64,000 nucleotides of DNA, from NCBI RefSeq assembly GCF_013141775.1, contig NZ_WHOB01000069.1:62001-126000 (forward strand), in the 5' to 3' direction. Below, in pieces: positions 34,761 to 44,304 of the stretch. Positions within the stretch are counted from its first letter, which is position 1. Each line of letters opens with the position of its first letter. The notes under the pieces were generated by a model that was not told where the DNA came from, did not search any database, and was given only the letters and a program-made list of their open reading frames with translations. A program made the position numbers and the translations under genes. This DNA comes from Paenibacillus phytohabitans. Its GTDB lineage: Bacteria > Bacillota > Bacilli > Paenibacillales > Paenibacillaceae.

Positions 34761-36109
34761 TTATACCTTGCGGGCCGGAGGAATGCTTTGCGGATTGTTG
34801 AATACATTTCCGGGGTCATATTTGGCTTTGACTCTCCGTAACCGGGGATAGTTCGCACCATAATAAACCGGACCGGAATGTTTGATCCCCTGATCCGGAA
34901 CATTAATATAGCTTCCCACGATGAACGGCTGCAGCTTCCGGCGTGTATTCCGCACTATGGCAATATTTTTGGCAGCATCCGATTTCTTGACCCATGAACT
35001 GTTCCACTCTACATAGAATTTCGCTTTACGCCAGTAGAAGGCGGTAGATCTGGGTGATTTACGGCTTACAGCCCCGCCCCAGTTGAGGAAATAGAACCCT
35101 GCGAACTCGCCCTCCACGTTCTCAAGGAACTCACGCATAGACTTAATCGCTGTGTCCGGGAAAGGTTTTCTTCCGAAACCGCTGGAGAACTGGTTGCTGA
35201 ATCTTTGGGTCTGCACCGGATCGGGAGCCAGCAGGAAACTCACTACTTTGGGATAAGGTAATGAGCGGATCAATTGATTCGTGGGCGTCCCTACGTCCGT
35301 AATGGGCTTTAAGAGGCGGACCGCCTCTGCTTTTGATCCGAGGAACAGGCCCAGCATGCTGACATTACCGCCCTTTTTGGGACCAATGGATAGCTCGCTG
35401 CCCAGTCTGGTGTTAACAGAAGGAGCCCAGCGCTGCCAGGCTTTGAGTACCTTCTCGAACTGGTTCCAGGGCCAGGTGATGCGGAAGACGGTCGCCGTGG
35501 CCGGCGCGGGACGCACTTTGAACTTATAACGGGTGCAGACTCCAAAATTACCTCCGCCACCCCCGCGGGAAGCCCAGAGGAGATCGGCGTTGCTGTTCTT
35601 ATTGGCAATAATAATTCTGCCTTTGGCATCCACCATTTCAAGCTCAATCAGATTATCACTGACCAGACCTACGGTCCGCTGAAGCGGCCCAATTCCCCCG
35701 CCTAGTGTAATGCCCCCGATTCCGACAGTTGGGCTATCCCCAAAAGGGGCCATGTATCCCTGCCGCGCAAGCGTATGGGCGATTCTTCCCACCGTATTTC
35801 CGGTCCCACAACTGCAGTTCCCGATTTTTTATTGAGCTTGATGCTCTTCAGTTCACTTACATCGATGACAATGCCTCCGTTGACCTGGGACAGATTGACC
35901 TCCAGCGAGTGCCGGCCGCTTCTTGGCCGGATAGGGATGTTATTCTCGTTGGCCCAGCGGATGGCGTTGGCTACATCCTGCGTTTTCTGTGCGAAGACAA
36001 ATACCTTCGGGAATCTGTCCGTATGCGGATCCCAATTTTTGCGTGCCGTTTCATAGCCCGGATCACCTTTATAGATCACCCGCCCGGTAAGTCTCGTTCC
36101 TGATTTCAA
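34761..36109 (-). pseudogene. FAD-binding PCMH-type oxidoreductase (BBE-like), frameshifted
   Basis: Two overlapping frames make one enzyme of about 450 residues. The upstream part has PKVFVFAQKTQDVANAIRWA and RSGRHSLE, whose His would carry covalent FAD. The downstream part has GRIAHTLARQGYMAPFGDSP, VGIGGITLGGGIG and the C-terminal BBE motif YYGANYPRLRRVKAKYDP. The frame changes at about 35798-35806, where one base appears lost in the GGACCGGAAAT region. The start is probably TTG at 36109 with AAGGAG nine bases upstream. It follows the FecCD genes on the same strand. It is either a recent pseudogene or a sequencing error. Confidence 0.8.
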
Positions 36110-36224
36110 TGATTCCAGCTCCTTTTGAGCTAACAATTTAACTGCATGTATGCAGTCAGGTCCCAATATAGTATGTAGGGCGTTAGTCTATGGAGTGGGC
36201 TTACGCGGAGAGTTTGCGTCAGTA

Positions 36225-37238
36225 CTACCCTTCTTTCTTCAATAGAAGATACAGGAAATAAGGAGCGCCGATAAAAGCAACCATTATTCCGGCAGCGATA
36301 CCGTCAGGCTGGGTCAGGTTACGGCCAATCGTATCCGCCAGCAGCAGCAGCCAGCCGCCGATTAATATGGATACCGGCACGAATTGCTGATGCCGTGCTC
36401 CTACCAGGGCTCTGGCAATATGCGGAGCCATCAGCCCGACAAAGGCGATGCCGCCGGTCATCGAAACAGCCGACGCCGCCAGCGCAACCGCCGCCAGCAT
36501 AAGGAGGACCCGGTCTCTGGAGACTGCCACACCTGCCCCGATAGCAGTAGGCTCGTTCAGAGCAAGCAAATTCAGTGTTCTGGATTTGTACAGCACATAA
36601 GGGACCAGAATGATCAGCCAGGGCAGCAGGGCGAGAACGAAAGGCCAGTCCGTACCCCACACATTACCGGCCAGCCATTTGGAGATGAAGTCCACCTTGG
36701 TCCGGTCCACCGAAGAGATGAGTACGATCATCACGCCGGAGAGCGCCATGGAGAACCCGACTCCGGTGATGACCAGCCTGATCGGCTGAACGCCATCGGT
36801 GCGGGTGTAGGAGAAGGCATAGATGAGTACAGCGGTTACCAGGGCTCCGGCGAATGCCGCAAGCGGAATCATATATATGAAGGACCCGGCGTCAATGGAT
36901 GCAAAGATGAAAAAGACGGTAACCCCGACCCCGGCCCCGGCATTAATGCCTATAATTCCCGGATCCGCCAGCTCATTGCGCGTAATGCCCTGCAGAATAG
37001 CACCGGATAAAGCAAGCGCCATACCTGCGAGCAGCGTAATCAGTATCCGGGGGAGTCGGATGGAGAACAGTACAAAATTATCCTCGAAAGAACCGTGCCC
37101 GAGGATTGTCGGAATCAGTCTCCCGTATGACACCGGGGAAGATCCAATCCCTATTCCGATAACGATGGTAGCCAGGATAAGAAGCATGAGCAGCGATACG
37201 ACAAGCGGTTGATTACGATACAGCCGGGCTGGTTTCAT
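36225..37238 (-). CDS. FecCD-family iron-siderophore ABC permease (second subunit)
   Basis: The 337-residue protein has about ten membrane helices and the FecCD signatures LAGMALALSGAILQGITRNELADPGIIGINAGAG (in pieces) and GGIAFVGLMAPHIAR. It forms a heterodimer with the product of the overlapping upstream gene (ATGA overlap). No ATPase gene is nearby; as is common in bacilli, a shared FhuC-type ATPase encoded elsewhere is expected. Confidence 0.93.
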   Translation of the reverse strand: MKPARLYRNQPLVVSLLMLLILATIVIGIGIGSSPVSYGRLIPTILGHGSFEDNFVLFSIRLPRILITLLAGMALALSGAILQGITRNELADPGIIGINAGAGVGVTVFFIFASIDAGSFIYMIPLAAFAGALVTAVLIYAFSYTRTDGVQPIRLVITGVGFSMALSGVMIVLISSVDRTKVDFISKWLAGNVWGTDWPFVLALLPWLIILVPYVLYKSRTLNLLALNEPTAIGAGVAVSRDRVLLMLAAVALAASAVSMTGGIAFVGLMAPHIARALVGARHQQFVPVSILIGGWLLLLADTIGRNLTQPDGIAAGIMVAFIGAPYFLYLLLKKEG

Positions 37239-38266
37239 GAGAAGGATCGCACTCCTTTACGGACAATGAACAGGAAGAACGGCAGGCCCAGCACAGCCAC
37301 GATCGCGGCGACAGGCGTTTCAAACGGGACGTCAATCATCCGTCCGAGTGTGTCGGCGAACACCATAAAAGTGGCGCCGGAAATGGCGGACAGCGGCAGA
37401 ATGGCGCGGTAATCTGTCCCGGCAAACACCCGCACGAGATGGGGGATCATCAGGCCGACGAAGGCGATGTTGCCGACAAGCGCAACAGCAGCGCCTGCGA
37501 GCAGCGTGATCAATATGTACAAAGCAATCTTAACCTGAGTCGTCTTGAGCCCAAGACTCACAGCTGTTCCTTCATTCAGACTAAGGATTGTCAGCTGACG
37601 GGACAACAGAATGGAGACGATAAGGCAAATGATAATAATAGGGGCAATTGCTGTAATCTGGCCCCAGGTAGTGCCGATCAGTCCGCCGGATGTCCACATC
37701 GATACGTTTTTAGAGATCTTGAATTGAAGGCTGATTCCTTCGGCTACAGCGGTCAGCAGGGCCGATACGGCAGAACCGGCCAGCACCATCCGCAGAGGGG
37801 ACATATTCTGCCTCCGGAGTGCAGCGATGCCGAACACCAGCATCACGCCACAGGCTGCGCCGATGAAACAGGCGATCATAATTCCGTAGTATCCGATGGA
37901 GGGGATGAAGGCGAAGGATACCGCAAGGGCAGCATTGGCACCTGCTGTCAGACCAAGCAGTCCCGGGTCGGCAAGCGGATTTCGGGTTAGACCCTGCATG
38001 ATTGCCCCGGCAACAGCGAGGGCGGCACCTACCAGAATGCCGCCGACTTCGCGGGGGAGCCGCAGTTCACGGATGATAGAGATATCACCACCCGTAGCCT
38101 TCGGGTTGCTGATGGCGCTCCAAATATCCGCCAGTGAAACATTTTTGGCACCGAGCCTGACCGCCACGGCAAATACAATCACAAATAAAATCATGCTGAC
38201 GAGCAGCTTAAGCACAAAAGTTGAGTTTATCGGCTTTTGCGGAGACTGTTTCTCCATTTCGACCAT
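37235..38266 (-). CDS. FecCD-family iron-siderophore ABC permease (first subunit)
   Basis: The 343-residue protein has about ten membrane helices and the FecCD blocks GAALAVAGAIMQGLTRNPLADP and VALVGNIAFVGLMIPHLVR. It pairs with the downstream permease and lies 86 bases after the binding-protein gene, with a hairpin in the gap that may reduce permease expression relative to the binding protein. AAGGA lies close before the ATG at 38266. Confidence 0.93.
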   Translation of the reverse strand: MVEMEKQSPQKPINSTFVLKLLVSMILFVIVFAVAVRLGAKNVSLADIWSAISNPKATGGDISIIRELRLPREVGGILVGAALAVAGAIMQGLTRNPLADPGLLGLTAGANAALAVSFAFIPSIGYYGIMIACFIGAACGVMLVFGIAALRRQNMSPLRMVLAGSAVSALLTAVAEGISLQFKISKNVSMWTSGGLIGTTWGQITAIAPIIIICLIVSILLSRQLTILSLNEGTAVSLGLKTTQVKIALYILITLLAGAAVALVGNIAFVGLMIPHLVRVFAGTDYRAILPLSAISGATFMVFADTLGRMIDVPFETPVAAIVAVLGLPFFLFIVRKGVRSFS

Positions 38267-38284
38267 CCGTTCCTTATCAATTTG

Positions 38285-38321
38285 CGAAAAAAAAGAACGC
38301 GATTTGCGCTCCTTTTTTTCG
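38285..38321 (-). terminator. Hairpin between binding-protein and permease genes (attenuator)
   Basis: On the minus strand an A-run, GGAGCGC, a short loop, GCGTTC and a T-run of eight form a terminator-like hairpin within the operon. Partial read-through would give more binding protein than permease. Confidence 0.7.
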
Positions 38322-38352
38322 GTTTCAACCTGGCTGGATTCCTAAATAATAA

Positions 38353-39324
38353 TTAATTTCCCAGCAATGATTTGGAAATGAAATCAAGCTGATAGTCAAG
38401 CGACAGAGCATCGTTGAAATAGAAGGATGTAGCATCTATTTCGTAGACATGATTATTTTTGACGGCAGGGATATCCTTGTAAGTGGAAGTGTCCTGGAAG
38501 GAAGCATCCCCGGCAGGGTCTTTGCTGTAAATAACGTAATCCCCCATATAATCCGGCAGGATTTCCAGTGACAAATTGAAGTATCCGTCTTTGGCTGTCA
38601 TTTCCTTCACTTTATCCGGCATCTTCAGCCCCATAGCCTGATAGATGATTTCTGTACCGCGTCCCCAGGCACTGCCGAAGGTGTATAGATTCTTGGAATC
38701 TCCTTCAATAACCGAGATCGTGCTATCCGCACCGATTTTGGCTTTGATTTCTTCACCGGCCGCCAAGGCACGTGCCTTGAAATCAGCAATCCAGTCAGCG
38801 GCTTTCTGCTCCTGGTTAACCGCTTTGCCGATCTCCAGGATCTGGGTCAGATAATCCACTTTGTTGTATGTATAGGTAACCACCGGTGCGATTTGTTTCA
38901 TCTTGTCCAGATTCTTGGTGTCTGACGAAGCAATGATTAAGTCCGGTTTGAGATTCAGAATACTCTCCACATTCTCCTCGGAGACTTCGGCGACATCCTT
39001 CAATTGATCCTGGAAATTAGGATTTGCTTTGATATAGGAATCCACTCCGGCGAGGGGGACATCCAGAGCGAGCAGGTTACCTGCGTACCCTGCAAGAACT
39101 ACAACACGCTGGGGATTGGCGGGAACTTCGATAGGTCCGGTTTCGGACTCATATGTAATGGTATCTGTGCTGCTGTTGTCAGCACTTGCAGTTGCGCTGG
39201 CTTCGGGTGCCGGTGTAGTTGTGGCAGCAGCCGTGCTGTTGCTTGCACTGTTGCTTGCATTATTGCCGCAGGCACTTAGTAGCAGGAGGGTAAGGATGAG
39301 TAGAGGTAACAACAATTTCTTCAT
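38353..39324 (-). CDS. Iron-siderophore-binding lipoprotein
   Basis: The 323-residue product has a lipoprotein signal (KKLLLPLLILTLLLLSACG), an Ala/Thr/Ser linker, then a FecB/FhuD-type fold. Features are ETGPIEVPANPQRVVVLAG, NVESILNLKPDLIIAS, and a C-terminal VYEIDATSFYFNDALSLDYQ. ATG at 39324 follows AAAGGGAG. It delivers ferric siderophore to the FecCD permeases encoded downstream. A perfect Fur box lies in the promoter region. Confidence 0.93.
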   Translation of the reverse strand: MKKLLLPLLILTLLLLSACGNNASNSASNSTAAATTTPAPEASATASADNSSTDTITYESETGPIEVPANPQRVVVLAGYAGNLLALDVPLAGVDSYIKANPNFQDQLKDVAEVSEENVESILNLKPDLIIASSDTKNLDKMKQIAPVVTYTYNKVDYLTQILEIGKAVNQEQKAADWIADFKARALAAGEEIKAKIGADSTISVIEGDSKNLYTFGSAWGRGTEIIYQAMGLKMPDKVKEMTAKDGYFNLSLEILPDYMGDYVIYSKDPAGDASFQDTSTYKDIPAVKNNHVYEIDATSFYFNDALSLDYQLDFISKSLLGN

Positions 39325-39362
39325 TTCTGATAATCTCCCTTTCAATGATAAATTTATGAAAT

Positions 39363-39377
39363 TGATAATCATTATCA
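39363..39377. promoter_or_regulatory. Perfect Fur box
   Basis: TGATAATCATTATCA is an exact 7-1-7 match, 39 bases before the siderophore-binding lipoprotein start on the minus strand and 136 bases before the divergent prenyl-synthase fusion. Control of the latter is possible but less certain. Confidence 0.92.
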
Positions 39378-39512
39378 ATGATGTAACTGTTAAAACTTTA
39401 ATTGTTTATTGCCCGTTTGTCAATCCTTAACTTGATTTCGTAACCATGCTGCCACTTGTTCGTATAAGGATAAAAAGCAGGCTCCCCATTTGTTCAAAGA
39501 CCCCCATACAGC

Positions 39513-41933
39513 ATGATAAACCAATATGAAGCTAAGGTTGTGCATCCTATGAATGAAATTGTCAGAGAACATCCCCATGCAGATTATCAGCAGGCAGAGC
39601 AGAAGGCAGCCCGCTACTTAAGCTCACTCCATGATCAGTTGAAGAGCCAATCTTATGTGACGGCGTTGACGGCGGATATCCATGAGTGGAAAAAGAAGCA
39701 TATCCGGCGCTTCTCCGTGTTGTCTCTATGGTCAGCGGGGAAGAAAAAGCCGGATACCCAAGATTATTACCGCTACATTCAATGGCTGAATTACTCGGGG
39801 AAGCTGGATGATTATCTGGACCGGAGCGTCTCGTACATTTATATGAGGGATCTGGGTAAGGCGCCGGATTCTCCAGATACACAGAAACGGATCAGGAGAA
39901 CCATCGCTGATCTGAACCAGAATCTGCTGAAGTCAGCCCGCTCAGGCGCAGGAAAAGAACCCGATTTCATGAACCTGACTGGGGTATACCGCTGGGCGCA
40001 GAAGGAGGGGATAGAAGCTGCAGTGATCTGGGTGTTTGCCAAATTAAGATCTGTAGCTGCCCATATACCGGAGGGAATGAACGCGGAGCATGCCCAGCGC
40101 AAGCTGATCAAGATTATCGTTGGCGTTATACTGCATGTTATAGAAGAGATGGACGGTGATACTGCGCCTGTGGAACGGTCCCGGAGATTGGATGAAGCGA
40201 TCAGGCTTGGCTATTCCTATGGACTGACGTATCCTTTCGTTGACGATCTGCTGGATTCTCGGATACTGACGGCTCGTGAGAAAGAACAGTACTCCGAGCT
40301 GATCCGTGAGGCACTGGTTACCGGGATTGTGCCTGGGCTGGGCGGCTGGTCCGGCCAGAATATGAAGCTGATCGGATACATTCATTCGGAGCTTTCTGAG
40401 GCATTCGAGTATATTAAGCAGCAGCAGCATCCGGAGACGCAGCATATCTTTTTCGGCCAGTCTTATGTCTTTTTTCAGGCTCAGGATATGGACCGTGTCA
40501 AGGTACTCACCAGGGGAGATTATACTAACGAGGATCTGTTCATCCCCGTTATCTTGAAGTCATCGTCATCCCGGCTCATTGCGCGTTCGGTGATTAGTGC
40601 GCCTGCGGATGAGGGATTTGAAGAGCGGACCTTCTTTTTTGGCCTCTACAATCAGCTTGCCGATGATTTCGCGGATATGACCGAGGATATGCGTGACGGA
40701 GCCGTAACACCGTATACCTATTATTTGAAATATCATGAGCAAAGGCCTGATCTGATTAATCCTTTTGAATTATACTGGGCGGTCATCTCCAATCTGATCC
40801 ACAGTGTATATCATTCCGATGCCAAGTCCCGCGAGGTTATTCTTGACCGGGCAATTAACGGGCTGAAACGTTATAAAGAACGTGTCGGGACGGAAAAGTA
40901 TAATGAGACGCTGAGGATTTTTGCAGCAGGCAACCCGGAGTTTAACAGGCTCATTCAGATCATGGTAGACAAAGCGGATGATGTGGATTTTTTTGATAAG
41001 CTGCTGCGGGACCGGATGATTGAGCACTTGAAGAAGGATGCCAGGGAGCAGAAGGAGTTCTTCGCTACGTTTAAAAGTGTCCGCAGTCTGATCAATGAAG
41101 AACTGCTCTTCGCTAAGCCGCAGGACCTTCCGGCCATGAAGGAGCAGCTGATTGATGCGGCCAATTACAGCCTGGAGGGTGACGGCAAGCGGGTGCGACC
41201 GATTCTAACCTGGGTGATGGGTGTGAAAGAATACGGCTTGGAGCCGGCAGCCATAATTCCGCTTCTCCGCTCGCTTGAATATATGCATACCGCCTCCCTG
41301 ATCTTCGATGATCTGCCTTCCCAGGATAATGCCTCTACCCGCAGAGGGCGCACGACCTTGCATGAGATTCACAGCAGTGCAGTTGCGGAGTTAACCGGTC
41401 TGTATCTGATCCAGAAGGCGATTGGGGAGCAAGCCTCACTTGACCGCTTTAAGGCGGAGACTGTACTTGCCTTGATCCGTTATTCGGCCCGGAAGGCAGA
41501 GGAGATGTGTATGGGCCAGGCGATGGATTTGGATGCAAAAGGCAGAACATTAACGCTGGAGCAGCTGAATAATGTGTGCTTTTACAAAACAGGAGTGGCC
41601 TTTGAGGCGTGTCTGGTCATGCCGGCTATGCTGGCTGAGGTTAGCGATACGGAGATCGCTGCACTCCAAAAAATTGCTTATCATATGGGCATTGCTTTTC
41701 AGATTAAGGATGATTTGCTTGATGTGGAAGGGGATATGCATGTTCTTGGCAAGCCTGTCGGCAACGATGCTGTTAACAATAATTCGAATTTCGTCTCGAT
41801 TCTTGGCCAAGAAGGGGCCAGTAAAGAGATGTGGGATCACTATTGCAAGGCCAATGAGGCACTGCGCGGGATTCCGCGTAATATTGCCTTCCTGAAGCAT
41901 TTAATGAATTATGTGGTGAACAGGGAGCGGTAA
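39513..41933 (+). CDS. Prenyl diphosphate synthase fused to a large N-terminal Asp-rich helical domain
   Basis: The 806-residue protein has two parts. The C-terminal part (about 545-806) is a trans-prenyltransferase: first motif DDLPSQD (599-605) then RRGR, and second motif DDLLD (733-737). The N-terminal part (about 1-540) is helical and has DDYLD (99-103), DDLLD (244-248) and DDFADMTED (384-392). The last two are 140 residues apart, the spacing seen between metal-binding motifs of class I isoprenoid synthases. It may be a terpene-synthase-like or second synthase domain, but that is inference. The start is uncertain (M1 or M13), as no strong ribosome site is present. Confidence 0.75.
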   Translation: MINQYEAKVVHPMNEIVREHPHADYQQAEQKAARYLSSLHDQLKSQSYVTALTADIHEWKKKHIRRFSVLSLWSAGKKKPDTQDYYRYIQWLNYSGKLDDYLDRSVSYIYMRDLGKAPDSPDTQKRIRRTIADLNQNLLKSARSGAGKEPDFMNLTGVYRWAQKEGIEAAVIWVFAKLRSVAAHIPEGMNAEHAQRKLIKIIVGVILHVIEEMDGDTAPVERSRRLDEAIRLGYSYGLTYPFVDDLLDSRILTAREKEQYSELIREALVTGIVPGLGGWSGQNMKLIGYIHSELSEAFEYIKQQQHPETQHIFFGQSYVFFQAQDMDRVKVLTRGDYTNEDLFIPVILKSSSSRLIARSVISAPADEGFEERTFFFGLYNQLADDFADMTEDMRDGAVTPYTYYLKYHEQRPDLINPFELYWAVISNLIHSVYHSDAKSREVILDRAINGLKRYKERVGTEKYNETLRIFAAGNPEFNRLIQIMVDKADDVDFFDKLLRDRMIEHLKKDAREQKEFFATFKSVRSLINEELLFAKPQDLPAMKEQLIDAANYSLEGDGKRVRPILTWVMGVKEYGLEPAAIIPLLRSLEYMHTASLIFDDLPSQDNASTRRGRTTLHEIHSSAVAELTGLYLIQKAIGEQASLDRFKAETVLALIRYSARKAEEMCMGQAMDLDAKGRTLTLEQLNNVCFYKTGVAFEACLVMPAMLAEVSDTEIAALQKIAYHMGIAFQIKDDLLDVEGDMHVLGKPVGNDAVNNNSNFVSILGQEGASKEMWDHYCKANEALRGIPRNIAFLKHLMNYVVNRER

Positions 41934-41940
41934 ACCCGGA

Positions 41941-42801
41941 CTAATCGATCATCCGTCTGATCTCATCTGCGACCAGCCCGGGCTCGCTGTACATGATCAT
42001 ATGACCGGATTGCCGGGCTTCGACCAGGCGGCCGTCTGCCAATCCTGCTGTCGTCTGCTTATGTGCTGCATGAAGCGCCGGCCGGAAAGTCCGTTCCATC
42101 CTGGTGATTAGCGTTCCGGAGAGGACGGACACCTCAATGCCTTCCAGCCTCAGCGGATGTGCCAGAAGTGCCCGTAAATCCTCCAGGAAGGTTGCTCCCT
42201 CAGCAACCATGGTATGAGCTGCCCGCATAGTGAAATCCTCCTGCCGCTGTTCCTTGTAGACATCCGCTGGCAGCACCTTGCCCGGCTTGCTTCCCATCAG
42301 CTTGTATAAGCCGGTTCCGGCAAGCAGCGGAAGAAGCGTATTCATCTTCGCAAAATGCTTCACGGAAGCTTCTTCGAAATAGAGCCCGCAATGCTCGTCT
42401 GTCGGATCGACCAGAACGAGTCCCCGGATGATGTCAGGGTTCCGGGAAGCTGCTGTGCGGACAACGGGGCCGCCCCAGCTGTGTCCGACGAGAATGAAGG
42501 GGCCCGCTCCCAAGTGGCTCAATAAGCACATGAGATCATCGGCCATTCTGCTCAGGGTCCTTGGTGCCCGGTCCGCACCGCTTTTCCCGCTGCCCGCCCT
42601 GTCGTAAACGACGGCCCGCGCGTATCTGGCGACTACCGGCTGCACCAGCCCCCAGGCAGAGCGGGACATGCCCATGCCCGATTCGAATACCACAGTTACC
42701 GGACCGGCTCCGTTCTCCATGTAATGGAGCTGACGCCCGTCCGGTGTTTTTATGTAATGACTGTTTCCATACGTATGAGTTATTACAGCTGGTATCTTCA
42801 T
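41941..42801 (-). CDS. Alpha/beta hydrolase
   Basis: The 286-residue protein has the alpha/beta-hydrolase core: oxyanion region VVFESGMGMSRSAW, nucleophile elbow GHSWGG, acid in VLVDPTDEH, and the catalytic His in ARQSGHMIMYSEP. No signal peptide is seen. GGGGTG precedes the ATG. A good Fur box lies 17 bases upstream of the ATG, so iron control is likely; release of iron from an ester siderophore is a possible role but is not shown. It is convergent with the prenyl-synthase fusion. Confidence 0.85.
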   Translation of the reverse strand: MKIPAVITHTYGNSHYIKTPDGRQLHYMENGAGPVTVVFESGMGMSRSAWGLVQPVVARYARAVVYDRAGSGKSGADRAPRTLSRMADDLMCLLSHLGAGPFILVGHSWGGPVVRTAASRNPDIIRGLVLVDPTDEHCGLYFEEASVKHFAKMNTLLPLLAGTGLYKLMGSKPGKVLPADVYKEQRQEDFTMRAAHTMVAEGATFLEDLRALLAHPLRLEGIEVSVLSGTLITRMERTFRPALHAAHKQTTAGLADGRLVEARQSGHMIMYSEPGLVADEIRRMID

Positions 42802-42817
42802 TTTTCACCCCATTCAT

Positions 42818-42832
42818 TAAGAATGATTATCA
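42818..42832. promoter_or_regulatory. Fur box upstream of the alpha/beta hydrolase
   Basis: TAAGAATGATTATCA matches the 7-1-7 consensus at 12 of 14 positions, with a perfect right half. It lies next to the hydrolase start. Confidence 0.7.
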
Positions 42833-42904
42833 ATTGGACTCATTGTAAGTGAAGAACGGGGAAAGGACAAGTCCGGGAAAATTCATTTTATATTCGCTTA
42901 ATTG

Positions 42905-42932
42905 TTTACATTTCGTGTAATGTATATATACT
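42905..42932 (+). promoter_or_regulatory. Sigma-A promoter of ddh
   Basis: TTTACA (42905-42910), 16 bases, TATACT (42927-42932), in an AT-rich stretch about 58 bases before the ATG. Confidence 0.55.
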
Positions 42933-42989
42933 TATAATTTAAAGGATTCATATCTCCGGGATAACCGGCAAGGGAGGACTATATTAGAC

Positions 42990-43973
42990 ATGACTTCAAT
43001 TATCAAAGTTGGGATTGTAGGATACGGGAATTTGGGCAAAGGGGTACAGCAGGCGATTGAACAAAATCCGGATATGGAGCTTGCAGCTATTTTTACCCGC
43101 AGAGACCCGCAGCAGCTGGCGGAAATCACAGGAACAGTCACAGAGCATATATCCGCAGCCGAGCAATACATAGGCAAAATCGACGTAATGATTCTGTGCG
43201 GCGGATCAGCGACAGACCTGCCGGAGCAGACCCCGCAGCTGGCCAGACTGTTTAATACAGTGGACAGCTTTGACACCCATGCCAAAATTCCAGACTTCTT
43301 CGCTGAAGTGGACAAGGCAGCACAAGCCGGCGGGACGGTCAGTGTGATCTCAACGGGCTGGGACCCGGGAATGTTCTCCATGAACCGTCTGCTGATGCAG
43401 TCAATCCTGCCGGAAGGTGAGGATTATACTTTCTGGGGCACCGGGGTCAGCCAAGGTCATTCGGATGCGATCCGCCGCGTTCCCGGTGTGAAGGCAGGCG
43501 TGCAATATACCGTTCCTGTCCAGGAGGTCATTGACAGTATCCGCGGCGGAGAGACCCCGCAGCTGACTACCCGCGAGAAGCACCGCCGCGAATGTTTCGT
43601 AGTGGCGGAAGATGGGGCAGACCGTGAAGCAATTACCCGGAGCATTGTGGAGATGCCGAATTATTTTGCCGATTATGATACAACGGTCAACTTCATTTCG
43701 GAGGAAGAGCTTGCTGCGAAGCATTCCGGCATGCCGCATGGCGGCTTCGTTATCCGTAGTGGTATAACCGGCGGCGGAAGCAAGCAGATTGCCGAATTCG
43801 GGCTGAAGCTGGACAGTAATCCTGAATTTACGGCCAGCGTGCTGGTAGCCTATGCCCGCGCAGCTGTCCGCCTGAAGCATGAAGGCCATAAGGGTGCCAA
43901 GACGGTATTCGATATTCCGCTCGGCCATCTGTCCCCTAAATCGGCAGAGACGCTGCGGCGCGAGCTGCTGTAG
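42990..43973 (+). CDS. ddh: meso-Diaminopimelate D-dehydrogenase
   Basis: The 327-residue protein is a full-length DapDH. The NADP-binding motif is GIVGYGNLGKGV, LCGGSATDLPEQTP follows, then SVISTGWDPGMFSMNRL, GVSQGHSDAIRRVPGVK and HKGAKTVFDIPLG. It catalyses the one-step NADP-linked reductive amination to meso-diaminopimelate, for lysine and peptidoglycan synthesis. The gene is alone with its own promoter. Confidence in the assignment is high because the whole sequence follows the family pattern. Confidence 0.95.
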   Translation: MTSIIKVGIVGYGNLGKGVQQAIEQNPDMELAAIFTRRDPQQLAEITGTVTEHISAAEQYIGKIDVMILCGGSATDLPEQTPQLARLFNTVDSFDTHAKIPDFFAEVDKAAQAGGTVSVISTGWDPGMFSMNRLLMQSILPEGEDYTFWGTGVSQGHSDAIRRVPGVKAGVQYTVPVQEVIDSIRGGETPQLTTREKHRRECFVVAEDGADREAITRSIVEMPNYFADYDTTVNFISEEELAAKHSGMPHGGFVIRSGITGGGSKQIAEFGLKLDSNPEFTASVLVAYARAAVRLKHEGHKGAKTVFDIPLGHLSPKSAETLRRELL

Positions 43974-44156
43974 TCTGGCGAAGAGTGCGCAACGGGCATG
44001 CTGGTGCGAGCAGCCGGCTGCTGTGATGACGATGATCCGGCCGGGGCTAGCCCGGGATAAACCCTGATCCTGCTTAAAAAGCACAGCAATAGGAATAACG
44101 GTCTGTTCGCGGAGCGTTCTCACCGCAAACTTAAGTATTGCTTACTCAAAAAACGA

Positions 44157-44198
44157 GGGGTGTCTCAAGCAGCCATTGTATGGCTATTGAGACACCCC
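44157..44198. terminator. Terminator after ddh
   Basis: GGGGTGTCTCAA and TTGAGACACCCC enclose an inner GCCAT/ATGGC stem. The minus-strand side is followed by CGTTTTTT, so it can act in both directions between the convergent ddh and gdhA. Confidence 0.8.
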
Positions 44199-44220
44199 TT
44201 CTGCAGGTTCTGCTGGAATC

Positions 44221-44252
44221 AAAAAAAATCAGAGGTAGAAATACCTCTGATT
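44221..44252 (-). terminator. Minus-strand terminator
   Basis: AATCAGAGGTA and TACCTCTGATT form an 11-bp hairpin followed on the minus strand by a run of T. It would end leftward transcripts from gdhA. Confidence 0.8.
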
Positions 44253-44304
44253 CATAGTGAGTGGAAGTAACCGGACAAATGCGGTCACTAAATAAGCTGG
44301 ACTT

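Noticed and set aside
36384..37010. Long plus-strand frame opposite the FecCD permease
   Set aside because: It is a shadow of the permease codons; composition is Asp/Gly/Arg rich with no ribosome site and no family resemblance.
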